A DNA stretch of 64,000 nt from Globodera rostochiensis (Eukaryota > Nematoda > Chromadorea > Rhabditida > Heteroderidae), in contig JAEVLN010000013.1 in NCBI GenBank assembly GCA_018350325.1, forward strand, positions 868,001 through 932,000. The letters are read 5' to 3'. The position numbers and the translations under genes are program-made. How positions within the stretch are numbered: position 1 is the first letter of the stretch; each line of letters starts with the position of its first letter. This document shows, piece after piece, positions 1 to 12,476 of this stretch. The notes beneath the pieces are model-generated. The model was not told where the DNA came from, did not search any database, and was given only the letters and a program-made list of their open reading frames with translations.

Positions 1-658
1 AATTTTTGCTCACAAATTTTTGGACAAAATGGAACTGTCTTACTGTACCCTCTTTTCTAATTTCAAAATATTTATTACCGTAACCGCCCATATCACCGCC
101 ACCGCTCATCATGCCACCACCGCCGCCGCCGGCGCTTCCCATTGATCCGTCCATGCCGCCACCTCCCATTGGCGTCATCTCTCCGCCTCCCATGCCTCCT
201 CCATCCATCCCTCCGGGGCTCATTCCGCCACCACTCATACCTAAAAAACAATTAATTGTTCAAATAAATGTTTATGCAAAATTAAAAAATAATTTTAGTA
301 ATTTGTATATGTTTTAAAATAACTTCAATTTTTGGGCAAATAATAAAAAGTAATAGAAAAAATTATTTTAACAATAAAATAAAAAATTAGATCCAAATTT
401 TTTCTAATAAAAACTTTTTGATGTTTTATTTTTTTGATAATCATTAAATATTGGTTTAATTTTTCACAACTAAGTCATTTTTGCCACATAAAATAATTTA
501 AGGTTGCTATTTTTAATTATAAAATTTGTTTTACCTCCTCCCATTCCGGCACCCATTCCGCCGCCCATTGCACTACCTCCGACCATGCCGCCATCCCATT
601 GTGCAAACACAAGTTTCAGCACCAACAGTCCGATGAAAGTGCGCGACAGTTTGGACAT
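1..658 (-). CDS. Gly/Met-rich secreted protein, 3' end beyond window
   Basis: Two exons are visible on the minus strand: 658-535 and 240 to the left edge. Exon 1 begins MSKLSRTFIGLLVLKLVFAQ, a clear signal peptide with likely cleavage just before or after the Gln. It then runs directly into Gly/Met-rich sequence (GGSAMGGGMGAGMGGG). The donor at 534 is phase 1 and the acceptor at 242-241 restores the frame, giving GMSGGGMSPGGMDGGGM and more of the same. The Gly/Met tract ends near position 76, and the frame stays open to the edge unless a donor at about 75 is used. No catalytic domain is visible. Low-complexity secreted Gly-rich proteins in nematodes are often cuticle, eggshell or gland products, but nothing here decides between these. 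Its promoter should lie in 659-1229. Gene reality is fairly sure from the signal peptide and the phase-matched splice; function is unknown. Confidence 0.75.
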
Positions 659-1229
659 TTTGAGACCAAGAAATTAATTTTATTTTTGATTTAATGAACA
701 TTCATTTTATTTTACAGTATTTATATAGTGACGCTGTTTTGTCCCATAATGTCCACAAAATGTGAAAAGCCGGCAAACAAATGATTTTTAGTCGGAGAGA
801 ATCGTCAAAAAAGAATAATCGGAAGCACTCTTCGCGCAGTCCATTTGCATAATGACAATAATGTTGCGCAAATAAAAGCATTTCCATTTTTGGAAGCAAT
901 TTTTGTGATGTATAAATTATATGACTAATTGTCTCTCTTTGTTTGGAGCAAAATGGACATTGTGTAAACAAACAATGAATGGTTGATGGAAATAAGTTTA
1001 AAGTGTTACAAAAATCCTTAAATATTAAAAAAGTCGAGAAAATAAAAATTTGTTGATCGTTAAAAATCATTTTTTTTTGTTGACGTTTAAAACCGAAATT
1101 TTTGTTGAATTTAAAAATCGAAAATTTGTGTTGATAGCGTTTTTTGTTGTTGAACGTTTAAAAATCATCAATTAAATTTTTATAAGTTATAGCTTTATTC
1201 AAAATTAATTGCACAAAATTCAATGGAAA
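659..1229. other. Intergenic: upstream of Gly/Met-rich gene, downstream of MFS gene
   Basis: This AT-rich spacer holds the presumed promoter of the Gly/Met-rich gene and the 3' flank of the MFS gene. An open frame on the minus strand (1070-702) has no recognisable protein features. The only pattern I see is a run of similar AT-rich phrases (GTTGA, TTTAAAAATC) at 1078-1160. Both genes are on the minus strand about 570 bases apart, so co-transcription with trans-splicing is possible, but no signal proves it. Confidence 0.4.
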
Positions 1230-3501
1230 TTAAATTGCCAATTGGCCAAATTGTGTCCTTGACACAAATATAGTCAGCAACAACGACATGAACATTGTGA
1301 ATCCGATAAAAGTAAAATGTATTTGAAAGCCAATAATGCTCAACAAAAATTGTGAGCCCAACGCGTTGAAAATACCGGCCGCAAACTGAAAAATAAAATT
1401 TGTTTTACTATTTTAAAGCATAAAGTAATTATTAAATAACATTAATTTAGTTTAATTTATCTAATTAAAATAAATTTAAAAAAAAAAATTTTTAACCAAA
1501 GAAAATTCAACTCTGGGGGGGAAAACCAAATTTCTTTAAAAGTATAAATTTTTACTTTAAGATTAGATATTCTTATTACATTTAATTTATAATTGAGAAA
1601 TTTTATATTAGATCATTTAATTGATTAAATTTATTTATTTTGGGTATCAATCATCTCACCATTGCCATCTGAAGACAACCATAAGAAAAACCAAAATTAT
1701 CACTTCCAAAGCAACGATGGGCTGCGTATGGAACCAGCGAAAATGTGGCGCCAACACAACAAAACATTGCACAAATCTTATCAATTGGACAAAAAATTAT
1801 TTTTTATTAAAAATTAAATTAAAAAATCGATTTATAAAAATAAAAAAAAATGAACAACCCAAACAAAATATAAAGTTGGAGATCCTGAAAGTTTAACGAG
1901 TCCCAATGTCCACATCAGAACAGCGCCAAATGTACACGCAATGCTCATTGAAAGTTGATAAGAAAACTGTTAAAAACAATTAAAATTTTTTTTATATTTA
2001 AAATTAATTAAATTCGTAATAATTTTTTACTTTGTCAGCAATGGCACCCCAAGAAATTCGGCTGATTGTGTTAAAAACAGCAGCAAATGCATTAATTGTG
2101 GCCAAGAAAAAATCATCATGGATAAACGTTTGTCCGTAGGCCTAAAAAAGGTTTTTATTTTATTTATTTATTTTTTAAATCGACTTTATAAAATCCGCTG
2201 ATTGTCTGCACCCAAATGTCGTTGAGCATAAGCGTTACAAATATGAAGAAAAAAGTATCGGAACACAAAATGGCCGATTTTGAATGTGTGGGAGCCTGCT
2301 AATATTATTATTTAATTCTTGGCTGATTAAAATTTATCTCTTTTTAATGATAAATATATAAATAAATCTTTTACCATATAAAAAATTACGCATTTTATTT
2401 TTAGATTAATTTTACATTATAATGAATAGTCGAAGTATAGGAAACGCAAGACGCCATCGAAAGACGATGCTCTAAAATTCTTGGATCAATTCGAGCATTT
2501 TCTTGTTCCGATTCATTTTTCAATAGCATTTCTTGCGGCTTCTAAAAATAAATAAATAATTGTAAATAAATTTAATAAAATTTCTTACTGGGTCACCGAT
2601 GAAAATTAGTGCAAAAAATTGCAATGTTCCAAAAATGAAAGCCAGCAAAAGAAACATTTTGGGCACTCTCTCCAACAATTCTTCTTGAGTAAAATAACTG
2701 AAAAATGATAGATTTAATTTAACATATAATTTTTAAAATAACACAAAACCCATTAGCATCGACATTAAAATTGTTCGGATTTATAAATTTTGTCTGGATT
2801 GGCGAAATAAGGAAGGCTCCGCTGCCAAAACCGGCTGTTATCAGACCACTGACGAGACCGACTCGGTGGGGTAACCACTTAAAATTTAAATTCAAAATTA
2901 CAATAATGTTTTATACAAAAAATTCTTATTTTAACCTTTTGGCATTGGGTTAAGACACAATTGTATGCCACCCCATGTCCAAACGCAGAAAATATGCCCA
3001 ATGTAATAAACTAAATAAATTGCTTCATTTTTAAATTATTAAAATTATTTTCTGACCAATGAAAAATATGATTTTTGAATGCTTAAATAAGAGAGTGCCA
3101 AGCCTCCGGTGTACAAAACCGAGCCCAAAGCTGCACCCCATCGTGCACCAATTAATTTTTCCAAATACGCTCCGACAAGAAATGCGAATGGAAATCCAGC
3201 TAATAAAATAAATATTAAATTTTAAATTTATTTCATGAAATTTCCAACCTAAAAAGCTCTGGAACCAAATCAACGAGCCATCATTGAGCTGTGGATCCAC
3301 TTTCCAACGCAAATATGATGCCAAATAAGGCAGTAAATTGCCTTTATTTTAAATTTGATTTTTTTAAATAAAAATATAAATAAAATCACCAAAAGTGTAG
3401 ACCAATCCGTATGAGAATTGTAGAACCATTCCGGCAACAATTACAATGTATGAACGCAATTTTGGTGATATATTTTTTAGAATCGGATCATCCGTGTCCA
3501 T
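1230..3501 (-). CDS. Major facilitator superfamily transporter (OFA/monocarboxylate-transporter-like)
   Basis: A multi-exon gene read from ATG at 3501 to TAA at 1232-1230. Exon 1 (3501-3390) gives MDTDDPILKNISPKLRSYI followed by a hydrophobic helix. It joins in phase at 3341 to GNLLPYLASYLRW, then LIWFQSFLG, which resembles the periplasmic/extracellular loop and TM2 of oxalate/formate-antiporter and monocarboxylate-porter families. Later exons encode FLVGAYLEKLIGARWGAALG (near 3190-3120), matching the loop 2-3 region of MFS proteins with its conserved Gly and Arg. FGHGVAYNC lies near 2980-2950, and a Gly-rich GLITAGFGSGAFLI segment near 2850-2800. The C-terminal exon (about 1386-1230) is mostly hydrophobic and ends QFGQLAI. 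About twelve membrane helices are expected at the plasma or an organelle membrane; the substrate cannot be told. I did not place every internal splice. It shares an upstream region with the CNG channel gene. Confidence 0.85.
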
Positions 3502-4589
3502 TTTTTAGGTTATATGTATTTTTTTATTTCTTACCAAAATAGAATTTTTATCAATCGCTTAAGTTTTAATTAAAAAAACATTTCAACAAAATATAAAAAA
3601 ATTATAAAATATTCAACAGCTTATATAAAATGCGTACAATTTACAAAATCAAACTTCGTAAGAATCGATAAATAAAAATGTATTTTATGAAAAAAAAAGA
3701 AACAAAAATTCAATTTCAGCAAATATAAATGAAAATTCGGTGGATTAAACAGATCGTCAGATAAAATTTATTGCTTATCAGTTTTGTTATTGTGTAAAAT
3801 TGTCTCTTTTTATGTAAGAAAATAATAATTATTTTTATTTTTAGTTGTTTAATGTATTAAATATGATAAATAAATGCAATGATGCAATTTTTCGTCGATT
3901 ATTGTTCTGATAAAAAGTACTTTTTGTTTGTGATTTTTTTTAATGAAAAAATGTAAAAACGCAAATTAAAAAGAAATAAAAAAATATATTTTGTTTAATC
4001 TTTAATAATTTTAAAATAACATCATTTTTAATAAGTCATAATAAAAATTAACAAATATTTTTAGTATATTATTAAAATATGCAAATTTTCCCTCAGATTT
4101 TTTTTCACATTTCTTTTTTATTTTTGTAACTTTGCCATTTCATAATCAATAGTTGTGTTACCAGAGTAACAGTCATTAAAATGGCGGTTAAGAAAATTAC
4201 TTGTCCGAATAATATGAAAAAGGCGAAAAATGAGTGAAGATAAAAATAATGAGCATCGTTTTTCGTCTCGTTGAAAATAATTACAAATCGTCGAATATTA
4301 ACGAGAGAAAAAGCAGTAGCTAAATATAAACCACGTCATCATTAGGCGAGTTTGGGATTTTCGCACCTAAAATAGGGGCAAATATTTCGAAAAAAACAGT
4401 TTTTAATTTTTTACAATATTTTTTACGCCAATTTTTGCTTATGATTATGAACCCGGGTTTTGGTATCTATTTTGGCACTTTTTCTCTCTTATTTTGGTAC
4501 CTAGTATTTCAAGATTTTTAGACATAAAAATCCTCGCCCAAATCATTACATATTAAAATTTATTTAATTTTTTACAATTTACGGATATA
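3502..4589. promoter_or_regulatory. Divergent intergenic region between MFS (-) and CNG (+) genes
   Basis: About 1.1 kb of very AT-rich sequence separates two head-to-head starts (ATG at 3501 on minus, ATG at 4590 on plus), so both promoters must lie here unless distal 5' exons exist. I see no defined core motif. A less AT-rich patch at 4130-4390 (for example CCAGAGTAACAG and GGCGAGTTTGGG) is the best candidate for regulatory sequence. Confidence 0.45.
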
Positions 4590-7500
4590 ATGTATAAGCA
4601 AATGCGTGAAAGTGAAAGTGAAGAAAGTGGCAAGTATTCGCATCCCATTAATAAAGGTAAAATAATGAAAACATTTACTTGTACATAAAAACAAAAAACA
4701 TTTAAGGTGGAAATAAAATGGCGGGTTTGCAGTCTCAACAACCTTCACGATTCAAATCGGATAATGATCAATTAAAGCCGGATCAGCTACTTTTAAAATT
4801 GGATCAAACGCATCCAGTACAGCAAAAAGCCAAGCCCACGGCACAACAAATGCACCCGGAGCAAAAAAAACCAACACCCGATCATCATTTAAAAGTGGAT
4901 GATCATCAAAAATTAAAATTGGATCATCATTTAAAATTGGATGATCATCAAGAATTAAAAGCGGATCAAATGTGTCCCGAACGGCAAAAAACTAAGCCAA
5001 ATCTTAAACCTTATTTCACCGTGCCATCCGAAAAGCATTCCGGATGGACTCAGCTTGCCAATCGAATTGAGGAGGCGGTGGTCAAGAATCTGGAACCACC
5101 TGCTGCTGATAAAGAGAATGCGAACATTGGCATAAATAAGCCCTGCAGCAGTGCGGAAAATTCACCACAAAATCCGCGAATGAAGTTCAAAACAATTGCA
5201 AAGGTAGCAAAAAGCAAATGTTTTTTTTCAATAATTTTTTTTTATTAAAAAGCACTTTATGAATTGTTGTTAATTAAAACGTAAGAATTCTTACTTGATT
5301 ACGTGAATTTATTTGGTTGAATTACTCTGCTGATTGGCTGTCTTTTTATTTGTACCCGGCTTTAGACGTAAATGCGTTGTTTTATGCCGACAAAAATAAA
5401 AAAAAAAGAAACATTTGTGTAAAATTTTATTTTTTTTTTAAATTTTTGTCATTGTACAATTAGAATGACTCTAGCTTTTTTTTTGGATGACGCTACATCC
5501 TTCCTCTATTTAAGTAATGAAGTTTTGCCCATCGGCACAAATTGTTAATAATAGAGCCCTGAGTACGCAAAAATAGTTTTTTACAATTTTTTTATTATGT
5601 ACTTGAAACTTGCAAATATGCAAAATTGCAAAAATGTCAAAAAAATTGGACAACATAAAACATTGTTGTCGAGCCAATCAAAACTTTAAATTTTATCAAT
5701 TTTCTAAATTTAAAATTGACCCTATTTTTTATAATTTTATATTTTATAAATAAGTTTTTTTTTTAAATTCAAAAAAATTTTTTTTATTTAAATTGTTGTT
5801 TAGATATCATAAAATTACCTAACTGATTTTTTCCTCGCAAATTTTCAGGGTTTAAGCCTAATGAGTAGAGTTCGGGCTGCAGATACTGCACTGGAACGAG
5901 AGCAACATGCATTCTTCACCAAATACGGAATCAGTACGTCCGACGGCGTACAGCAGGAGGAGTATGCAAGCGATTTATGTAATTTTTAAATTTTAAAAAA
6001 TTTAAAATTTATATAAATTAGCAAAATTTAATTAATTAAAGATCATTGACTTGTTACTACAAATTTTAAATAAAATTGAAACAAAAAAGATTAATTATTT
6101 AAACAAAACATTTTGTAACTTTACAGAAAATAGGTAAATAATGAAATTGTTTAATTTAAAAATATTTCAGCTAACAATGTCCGAGTTTTTGACTGGAATG
6201 GCATATCAATAAATGAATTTTTTCGTCAAAAATTTGTGGTGGACCCGTACACAGATTACTATTATCGATGGATGGGCGTTGTTACATTGGCATATTGTTA
6301 CAATTTGCTTGTAAACATTTAAAAATAAATTTTTAAAATGTAAATTTTATTATTTTTAGCTAATTGTTTACCGTTGCGTTTTCATCGACAAGGAATCCGC
6401 TTCATTGACATGTTTAATCGTTTTTATTTTTTTTGACATTATTTTTGACATTGTTTATGTAATCGATTCATTTGTGCGCGCAAGAACAGGTTTTTTTTAA
6501 ATTTTGAAATCATTTTAAATTATAAATTATTTTTTGAATTTTTTGTTATTTTTTTATTAATTTAAAATTTAAAAAACAAATTCCAGGATATTTGGACCAA
6601 GGCCTTTTGGTGAGAGATGTAGCAAAAATCAAACGACGCTATATGAAGAACAAAATGCGTTGGGTGGACCTGATCAGTTGTGTGCCGTTTGATTATTTGT
6701 TCGAACTGGCTTTTCAGACAACAAATCCATGCTTTCGATTCAACCGCCTGATCCGGCTTGATCGGGCTTTGCATTTTCAGAATGCTACAGAAATGCGGTA
6801 GGAATTCTTTTTAATATTTAATAAATAAATTATATTTTATTTGATTAATTTGGTCCATATTTGGTGAGAATAACATACTATTCATAAATAATCAAAATAG
6901 ATTTCGAAAAAAAAAATTATTTTTTGCATCAAAAATTTAAAATCCATAAATAATCAATATATATTTTTTAAAATAATATTTTTTTTTAGAATGTCAAAAC
7001 CGAATATTTTCCGACTTTTGTGCGTCTTCCTTTACATTTTGGTCTTGATCCATTGGAATGCATGTTTTTATTTTTTCGTTTCCTATTTGATCGGCTTTGG
7101 CTCGACCCGTTGGGTTTATGGCTACGCAAACATTCAGAGTTTGCCACAGTATGTTTCTAAATTCAATTTTTAAATTAATTATTTATTGAGACAATTCAAA
7201 TATTTTAAATAATTTATTTTAACAAATAATAAATTTAATTTTTATTTTCAGTGGCACTTTGGACACGTTGGCACGTCGCTATTTGTACAGTTTTTATTGG
7301 TCAACACTGATGTTAACAACTATTGGAGAAGTGCCGTGGCCTGTGAAAAGTGTGGAATTTGTCATTGTTTGTGCCGATTTGCTGTTTGGTGTGTTGATTT
7401 TTGCTACAACAGTTGGAAATGTTGGAAGGTAATTTTATTTAGAAAATTAAATTTATTATAAAAATATTCACATAATAAAATTTAAGCCTGATCACTAGTG

Positions 7501-10500
7501 CTGGAGCGACACGATTAGATTTACAGACAAGCATTGACAACGTAAAAAATTATTTGAAGCTTCGGTTCGTCGGAAAAAAGGTGAATATATAAACTTGGGT
7601 TGGCACACCGAAAACCCGGACCCCGATCCCCGACTATTTTTTCTCGACCCCAATACCCGACAGTACCGTCCTCCTGACCCCGACTCCGACAATTTGCACC
7701 CTGGTCTCCGACCTTTCAACCCCGACAATCCCTGACTTTTCCTTCCCCGAAGGTCGGGGTGCCCAGCTCTAATATAAATTTTTAAAATAAAATTATTTAT
7801 TTTTTTAATGAATTTTTTGTACCTTTCTGTATTTTGTCAGCTTGTCCATCGCATTGGAAAATGGTTTGATTATTTGTGGGAGAATAAACAAGCAATGGGC
7901 GGCCGAGGTGATCAGGATGTGCTGAAGCTTTTGCCAACAAAATTACAAGCCGAAATTGCGATGCATGTCCATTTTGAGACATTGCGTAAAGTTCGACTGT
8001 TTCAAGTCAATTTTTGGATTGTTTTAAAAAAGATATATAAAATAGGTAACAATTAAATTATTTTTTAAAAAATTATTTAAGCACTGCGAGGCTGGGCTTT
8101 TGGGAGAATTAGTGCTCAAATTGGAGCTACAAGTAGTAAAATAAGTTTTTGTTTTTTTTATCTGCTTTTTTAGGTTTTTAGTCCAAGGGACTACGTTTGT
8201 AGGAAAGGCGATATTGGAAGAGAAATGGTAAATCAAAATTTAAATTTAAATTAATTACAAAAAATCATTTTGACAGAGGCCAAAATTAACAAATGTTAAA
8301 ACTTTAAATGTTAATATTTTAATTTTAGTACATTGTCAAAAAAGGTCGTCTTCAAGTGGTTGCTGATGACGGCGTTAGCGTACTGCATACTTTGCTTGAA
8401 GGTGCTGTGTTCGGGGAACTCAGTCTGCTGAACATACCGGGTCAGTCTTTAAAATAATTATTTTCTATAAATGTCATGCTTTTTAATATATAACAAAAAA
8501 TTAATAAATTATTTTGCAATGTAATTCTAATTTATTGGTCTTATTTCATTGAAAATTACTTATTTATATTTCTCAAAACATTTTTTAAACCAAATTTCAT
8601 CGTGTAATATCTAGAATTTAATTTTGATAATTTGCTATAATTTTTATTGGCGAGGCATGCGTCAACCAAAAATAGTTGGTACTTGTAATTTTTTTTAGTT
8701 TTTAAATATAAGTAGCATTTTAAATAGAGCGAGATGATTGAGCTTCTTGTCAAGATTTTTTGAAATTTTTTTTGAGATTCTCGATCGACGAAATTATCCA
8801 GATTTCTTGATCGAAATCACGATCGGTTCTCAGGTCCTTGCTAATTTTGAAGCAATTTATGTGTTAGTGAATAAGTCTGAACATTCCGAAGAGTTTGGGA
8901 ATCCGGGTCCCACATTTTTATCGTTGATTTTGTGGATTTGCGATTGGGGATCCCGGAGAGAGTCCAGCCCCAAGAGCCATCCTTTTTCAATTAAATTTTT
9001 TTATGGCAAAAATAAAAGTGCCCAAATTTTTGAAGGCAATAAGCACGGCAACCGCCGGTCGGCCAGCATCCGCTCGGTCGGCTACACGGACTTGTTCGTG
9101 CTGAAGAAGGCGGACTTGTGGGCCGCGTTGTGCGAGTATCCGGACGCCAAAAAGTTGCTGATGCAAAAGGGTTGCGAAATGTTGCTAAAGGACGGACTGT
9201 TGGACGCAACTTCTGCACAAAACTTGCATGACGAAAGCAAATCCGAAGAGCAACAAATGCAAAACCTTCGAATACATGTTGAACGGCTACAGCATCGGTT
9301 AATGCAAAATATAATAACAAAAATTCAATGTTATAATTAGATATCGGATTTATATGCAACAAAATGGCCAAAATATGCATTTTTAACAATTTTTTGCCAA
9401 AATATGCAAAATATACTTTAAATCCTCAAAAATATGCAAAATTTCGTTTTTATTGCATTTTTGTTAAGAATTTTAGTCAAAAAAGTGTCAAAATATGCAA
9501 AACATGTAATTTCAAAATGATCAAAAAAGAAAAGGACCAACGTAACAACACCTTTTTTGGGCTAAGTTCATCGACACTTAATTGGACTAAAAATATGCAA
9601 AATTCCGTTCCCTAGTTATAAAATAAAAAATCAATTGATTTAGATTTTTTAAAATGTAAAAAATTCAATGTTAAATATAAGAAATCAATGTTTGAATATT
9701 TTTCGAAATTTTTAAAATGCATACAGAATGACATGAAATTACAAATTACTACATTGAAAGATATTTAGAAAATTTAGGAATGATATTACCAGGGATGCTA
9801 CTTTTAGGCACGAAAAATTGCAAAAATAGGCGCCTAAATAGGCACAAAAAAGTTCTAAAATAGGCATGAAATAGGCCCAAAAATTCTCAAATAGGCACAA
9901 AAATAAACAATAAAATTTTTTACCGAAGGTTTTAACGAACAAAAAATAAGCGATCATTTCTGCTTACTGCAGTTACAAATCAAAAATTTTTCGATATGAG
10001 ATTTTTCACAAAGTTCTAAAATATGGCAAAATTATGGCACGTGTAGAAATATGGCAAAAAATGGCAAATTTCCAAAATTATCGCATTTGCCATAAAAATA
10101 GGGCATTCTGAGATCCCTGGGGTCCCAATAATCGCACCGACTTGATCAAAATTTAGCTTTTGCCTTTATTTTTGGCATTTTTTTGCAAAATATCCTAAAA
10201 TCCTGAAAAAAAGTCGTCAAAAATGTCGAAATAGGCACAAATAGGCATTAGGCACAAAACCCCCAAAATAGGCATAAATAGGCATTATAAAGTCCACTCT
10301 AGAAGTTCCAAATAAAGCTAAAAACATGTTTTTCGTGCTTAACTCACTGATCCAAGTTCGTAGAAAAAATAGGCATTTGCCTAAAAGTAGCATCCCTGGA
10401 TATTATATACACAATTTAAAAAAGTTTTGTTTAAAAATTTACATAGTTGAAAAATTCATAAACAAAAAAGTTCTGCAAACTTTTCAAGAAAATTAATTTT

Positions 10501-10641
10501 TTGAATTCGCTTTATTAATAAATTTATAATTTAAGCCTTGCGCGTCTCACTGCAGAATACGTAAGCACAGAAGTGCGATTGTTTGCGAGATTGGCGCATT
10601 TGGAGAGGGAACTTGCAAAATATGGCATTAATAACGAATAA
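4590..10641 (+). CDS. Cyclic-nucleotide-gated cation channel, alpha-type subunit
   Basis: Fifteen exons join in frame to a 784-residue protein: 4590-4656, 4707-5203, 5849-5978, 6171-6310, 6360-6489, 6587-6797, 6990-7148, 7252-7428, 7487-7580, 7841-8005, 8082-8132, 8174-8227, 8329-8440, 9036-9297, 10536-10641. In order they encode a variable hydrophilic N-terminus; S1-S3; an Arg-bearing S4 ([15 protein letters not shown]); S5; a pore helix with filter [10 protein letters not shown]6 ending [13 protein letters not shown]; the C-linker; and a cyclic-nucleotide-binding domain with [11 protein letters not shown] and [18 protein letters not shown]-terminal coiled coil ([28 protein letters not shown] heptads) resembles the CLZ trimerisation helix. 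The Glu in the filter and the CLZ both point to an alpha (TAX-4/CNGA-like) rather than a beta subunit. The usual cGMP-contact Thr in the NRRTA motif is Ser. Expected role: sensory transduction current in ciliated neurons. Introns at 7581-7840 and 9298-10535 carry foldback elements. Confidence 0.96.
4868..4974 (+). repeat. Short coding repeat in the CNG N-terminus (DHHLK/DDHQ units)
   Basis: Within exon 2 of the channel gene, near-identical phrases encode [14 protein letters not shown] and [14 protein letters not shown]. The DNA repeats the pattern GATCATCATTTAAAA...GATGATCATCAA. This looks like recent in-frame slippage in a poorly conserved cytoplasmic region and probably does not touch channel function. 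Confidence 0.7.
7594..7770. mobile_element. Small foldback/MITE-like insertion in CNG intron
   Basis: The GC-richer insert starts CTTGGGTTGGCACACCGA and ends TCGGGGTGCCCAGCTCT, an imperfect inverted pair. It is flanked by TATATAAA (7586-7593) and AATATAAA (7771-7778), a 7-of-8 match as expected for an 8-bp target duplication. The interior is made of ACCCCGACC-type repeats. It has no coding capacity and lies wholly inside an intron (7581-7840). Confidence 0.6.
9364..9605. repeat. Dispersed AAATATGCAAA repeat in CNG intron 14
   Basis: The phrase AATATGCAAAAT or a close variant recurs about eight times across this part of the 1.2-kb last intron, at irregular spacing. The rest is AT-rich filler. 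An open frame covering it is chance. No inverted ends or target duplication were found for this block. Confidence 0.5.
9790..10398. mobile_element. hAT-like non-autonomous foldback element (CAGGGATGCTAC family)
   Basis: The element is 609 bp and sits in the last CNG intron. Its left end CAGGGATGCTACTTTTAGGC is matched by the right end GCCTAAAAGTAGCATCCCTG as a perfect inverted repeat of about 20 bp. Flanks GATATTAC (9782-9789) and GATATTAT (10399-10406) agree at 7 of 8 positions, the size of a hAT target duplication. The interior is filled with degenerate AATAGGCACAAAA and TATGGCAAAA repeats and codes for nothing. CAGGG termini plus an 8-bp duplication are established hAT hallmarks; assignment beyond that is inference. 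Confidence 0.85.
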
Positions 10642-11373
10642 AAACAATTTTGCACATATTTTTCTAATCAAATATTTTATAAAAATTTTTGTTTTTGTTT
10701 AATTAATTGAACGTACACCTAATTAATTCATAATAATTTTTAAAATAAATATTTTCTAAGTTTAATAGCTTTTTTTATTTGTTTAATTAACTAACTGTTG
10801 ATTATAATTGCCAATTAAATTGTTTTTTACAAACTCTAATCTTTAAAATTGTTAGCGGCGGCTTTATGTAATTATTTTTTGTGTTTGTTTTCTTTGTCCA
10901 TCAAAATGAAATTGCATTCTTTTTGTCATCACTCATCGGCTCCACTCATTTCTATGTGTACATCGATTGCGCGCATTGTTTTGCCAGTCCTAAATTGTTA
11001 TGTACATATGAACAACATTTTCCCCAATTTTTTTTCATAAAATTGATTTAATATATAAAAATAAAATTAACCAAAAAACGCGCTTTATTGTTTTTTAAAT
11101 TTCTATTTTTTTATTTACCAATTATTTTTTAAAATTTTAAAATAGATAGCTACTTTGAAAAATAATTTCAAAATCACTTTTGCTTATTTTTTATCATTTT
11201 TCTTATTAATTTTTTAGAAAAATCTTTTTTTAAATAAAACAAATCTATAAAATTTATGATTAAAAAACAGCTCTTTCCACTCTCTACACTATAATTCTCA
11301 CATTATGTTCCTAAAACAAAAAAATGCTTCCCTTTTCCCGCATTCACTTTCATTTTCAACAGTCGATCCGGTC

Positions 11374-11865
11374 GGGGGGGGGGGCTGGATTTTGTTGAGG
11401 GATTGATGGGTGTGTGTCTGCAGCCCCAAAATTTCTGCTTCTCCATCGGCCATGTGTTGTTCCTCTGCATCTCTGTCATCCGATTTTTGTTTCTCTGCAA
11501 TCCGCTACCCAGCACCATTCACACAATTTTTGAGCGCCACAATGGCGGGTAAAGCCGCCGAGGAGGCGGATGATCACTCTTCTGCCCCCCTCCCCTCCCC
11601 TCCTCTCCCCCCCCCCACCCATCCGCCACAACATCCGCCCACTCCTTCAGCCGAAATGCTTCATCTATGCTTCATCTCCCCCGCCCGAACCCAACCAACC
11701 CCAGCCCCTCCCCCTTCCCCCCCCCCGCCTCCCCCTCCATTCTTTCATCGGAGTCGGAATGAATGAGAATGAATGGTCACAGGAGGTGGGCTGTCTGCAA
11801 GGCTAACTAAGCAAGTTAAGTGCACACATCCTCCCCCCCCCCACCCCACCCCCGCCCCACAGGCA
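11374..11865. repeat. Homopurine/homopyrimidine tracts (G11, then C-rich)
   Basis: A run of 11 G lies at 11374-11384. It is followed, from 11584 to 11745 and again at 11829-11862, by C-rich stretches such as CCCCCCCC, CCTCCCC and CCCCCCCGCCTCCCC. The C strand could form i-motifs and the complementary strand G-quadruplexes. No coding signal is convincing; the Pro-rich open frames across it are by-products of composition. Confidence 0.6.
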
Positions 11866-12476
11866 AAAGCAAAAGCTGCTAAACAACGGTTGAAGCTGGA
11901 GTGGTGGAGGATCTTAAAACAGGAAAATCCCTCGAGAGTTTTTAAGACTTAAAAAGCGACGCTTAGAGCTGTACGGAAACCTCATTTCCAGAATTGGGAA
12001 ACACGATAGGAATCCTCCAGATGATAGGAATATTTTATTATGAATTGAAAAGTTCGATCCATTTCCAATTGATGCTTTTAAAAAACCTGCTAGCACTTTC
12101 AATGTTTGAATTTGGAGACAAAAAATCCCTCCCTCACTCAGTAAATTAATTTTAAATTTATGATCCCATTGTCGACATTTTACCCAACCTCCTCAACAAC
12201 ATATCTTGAAAATTTTCTATACCAAGAGTTGCAATCTGTTCAAATATTAATTTGAATAAGCCCATGAAAAATTCTGATTAAAAAGGTATTTTCATATCAA
12301 TACGATCAAAAAACAATATCTGTTTGAAAGCTTAGCATTAGCAATAGAATTTTTTTAAAAATTTAACCAGTGCAATGTTAGCAGCACAGCCCGCGATAGG
12401 TGCACCAGTTTCAGCCCCCCCCATCTACCCATCCATCAATACCGGGAACCCGGTTGCCCCTCCCCCCATTTTGCGG

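Noticed and set aside
702..1070. 122-residue minus-strand open frame
   Set aside because: No domain, signal or homology recognised, and it lies in the likely promoter of the Gly/Met-rich gene.
8738..9340. 200-residue open frame read continuously into the CNG CDS
   Set aside because: Only 9036-9297 matches the channel family; the part before the acceptor at 9035 is intron read-through.
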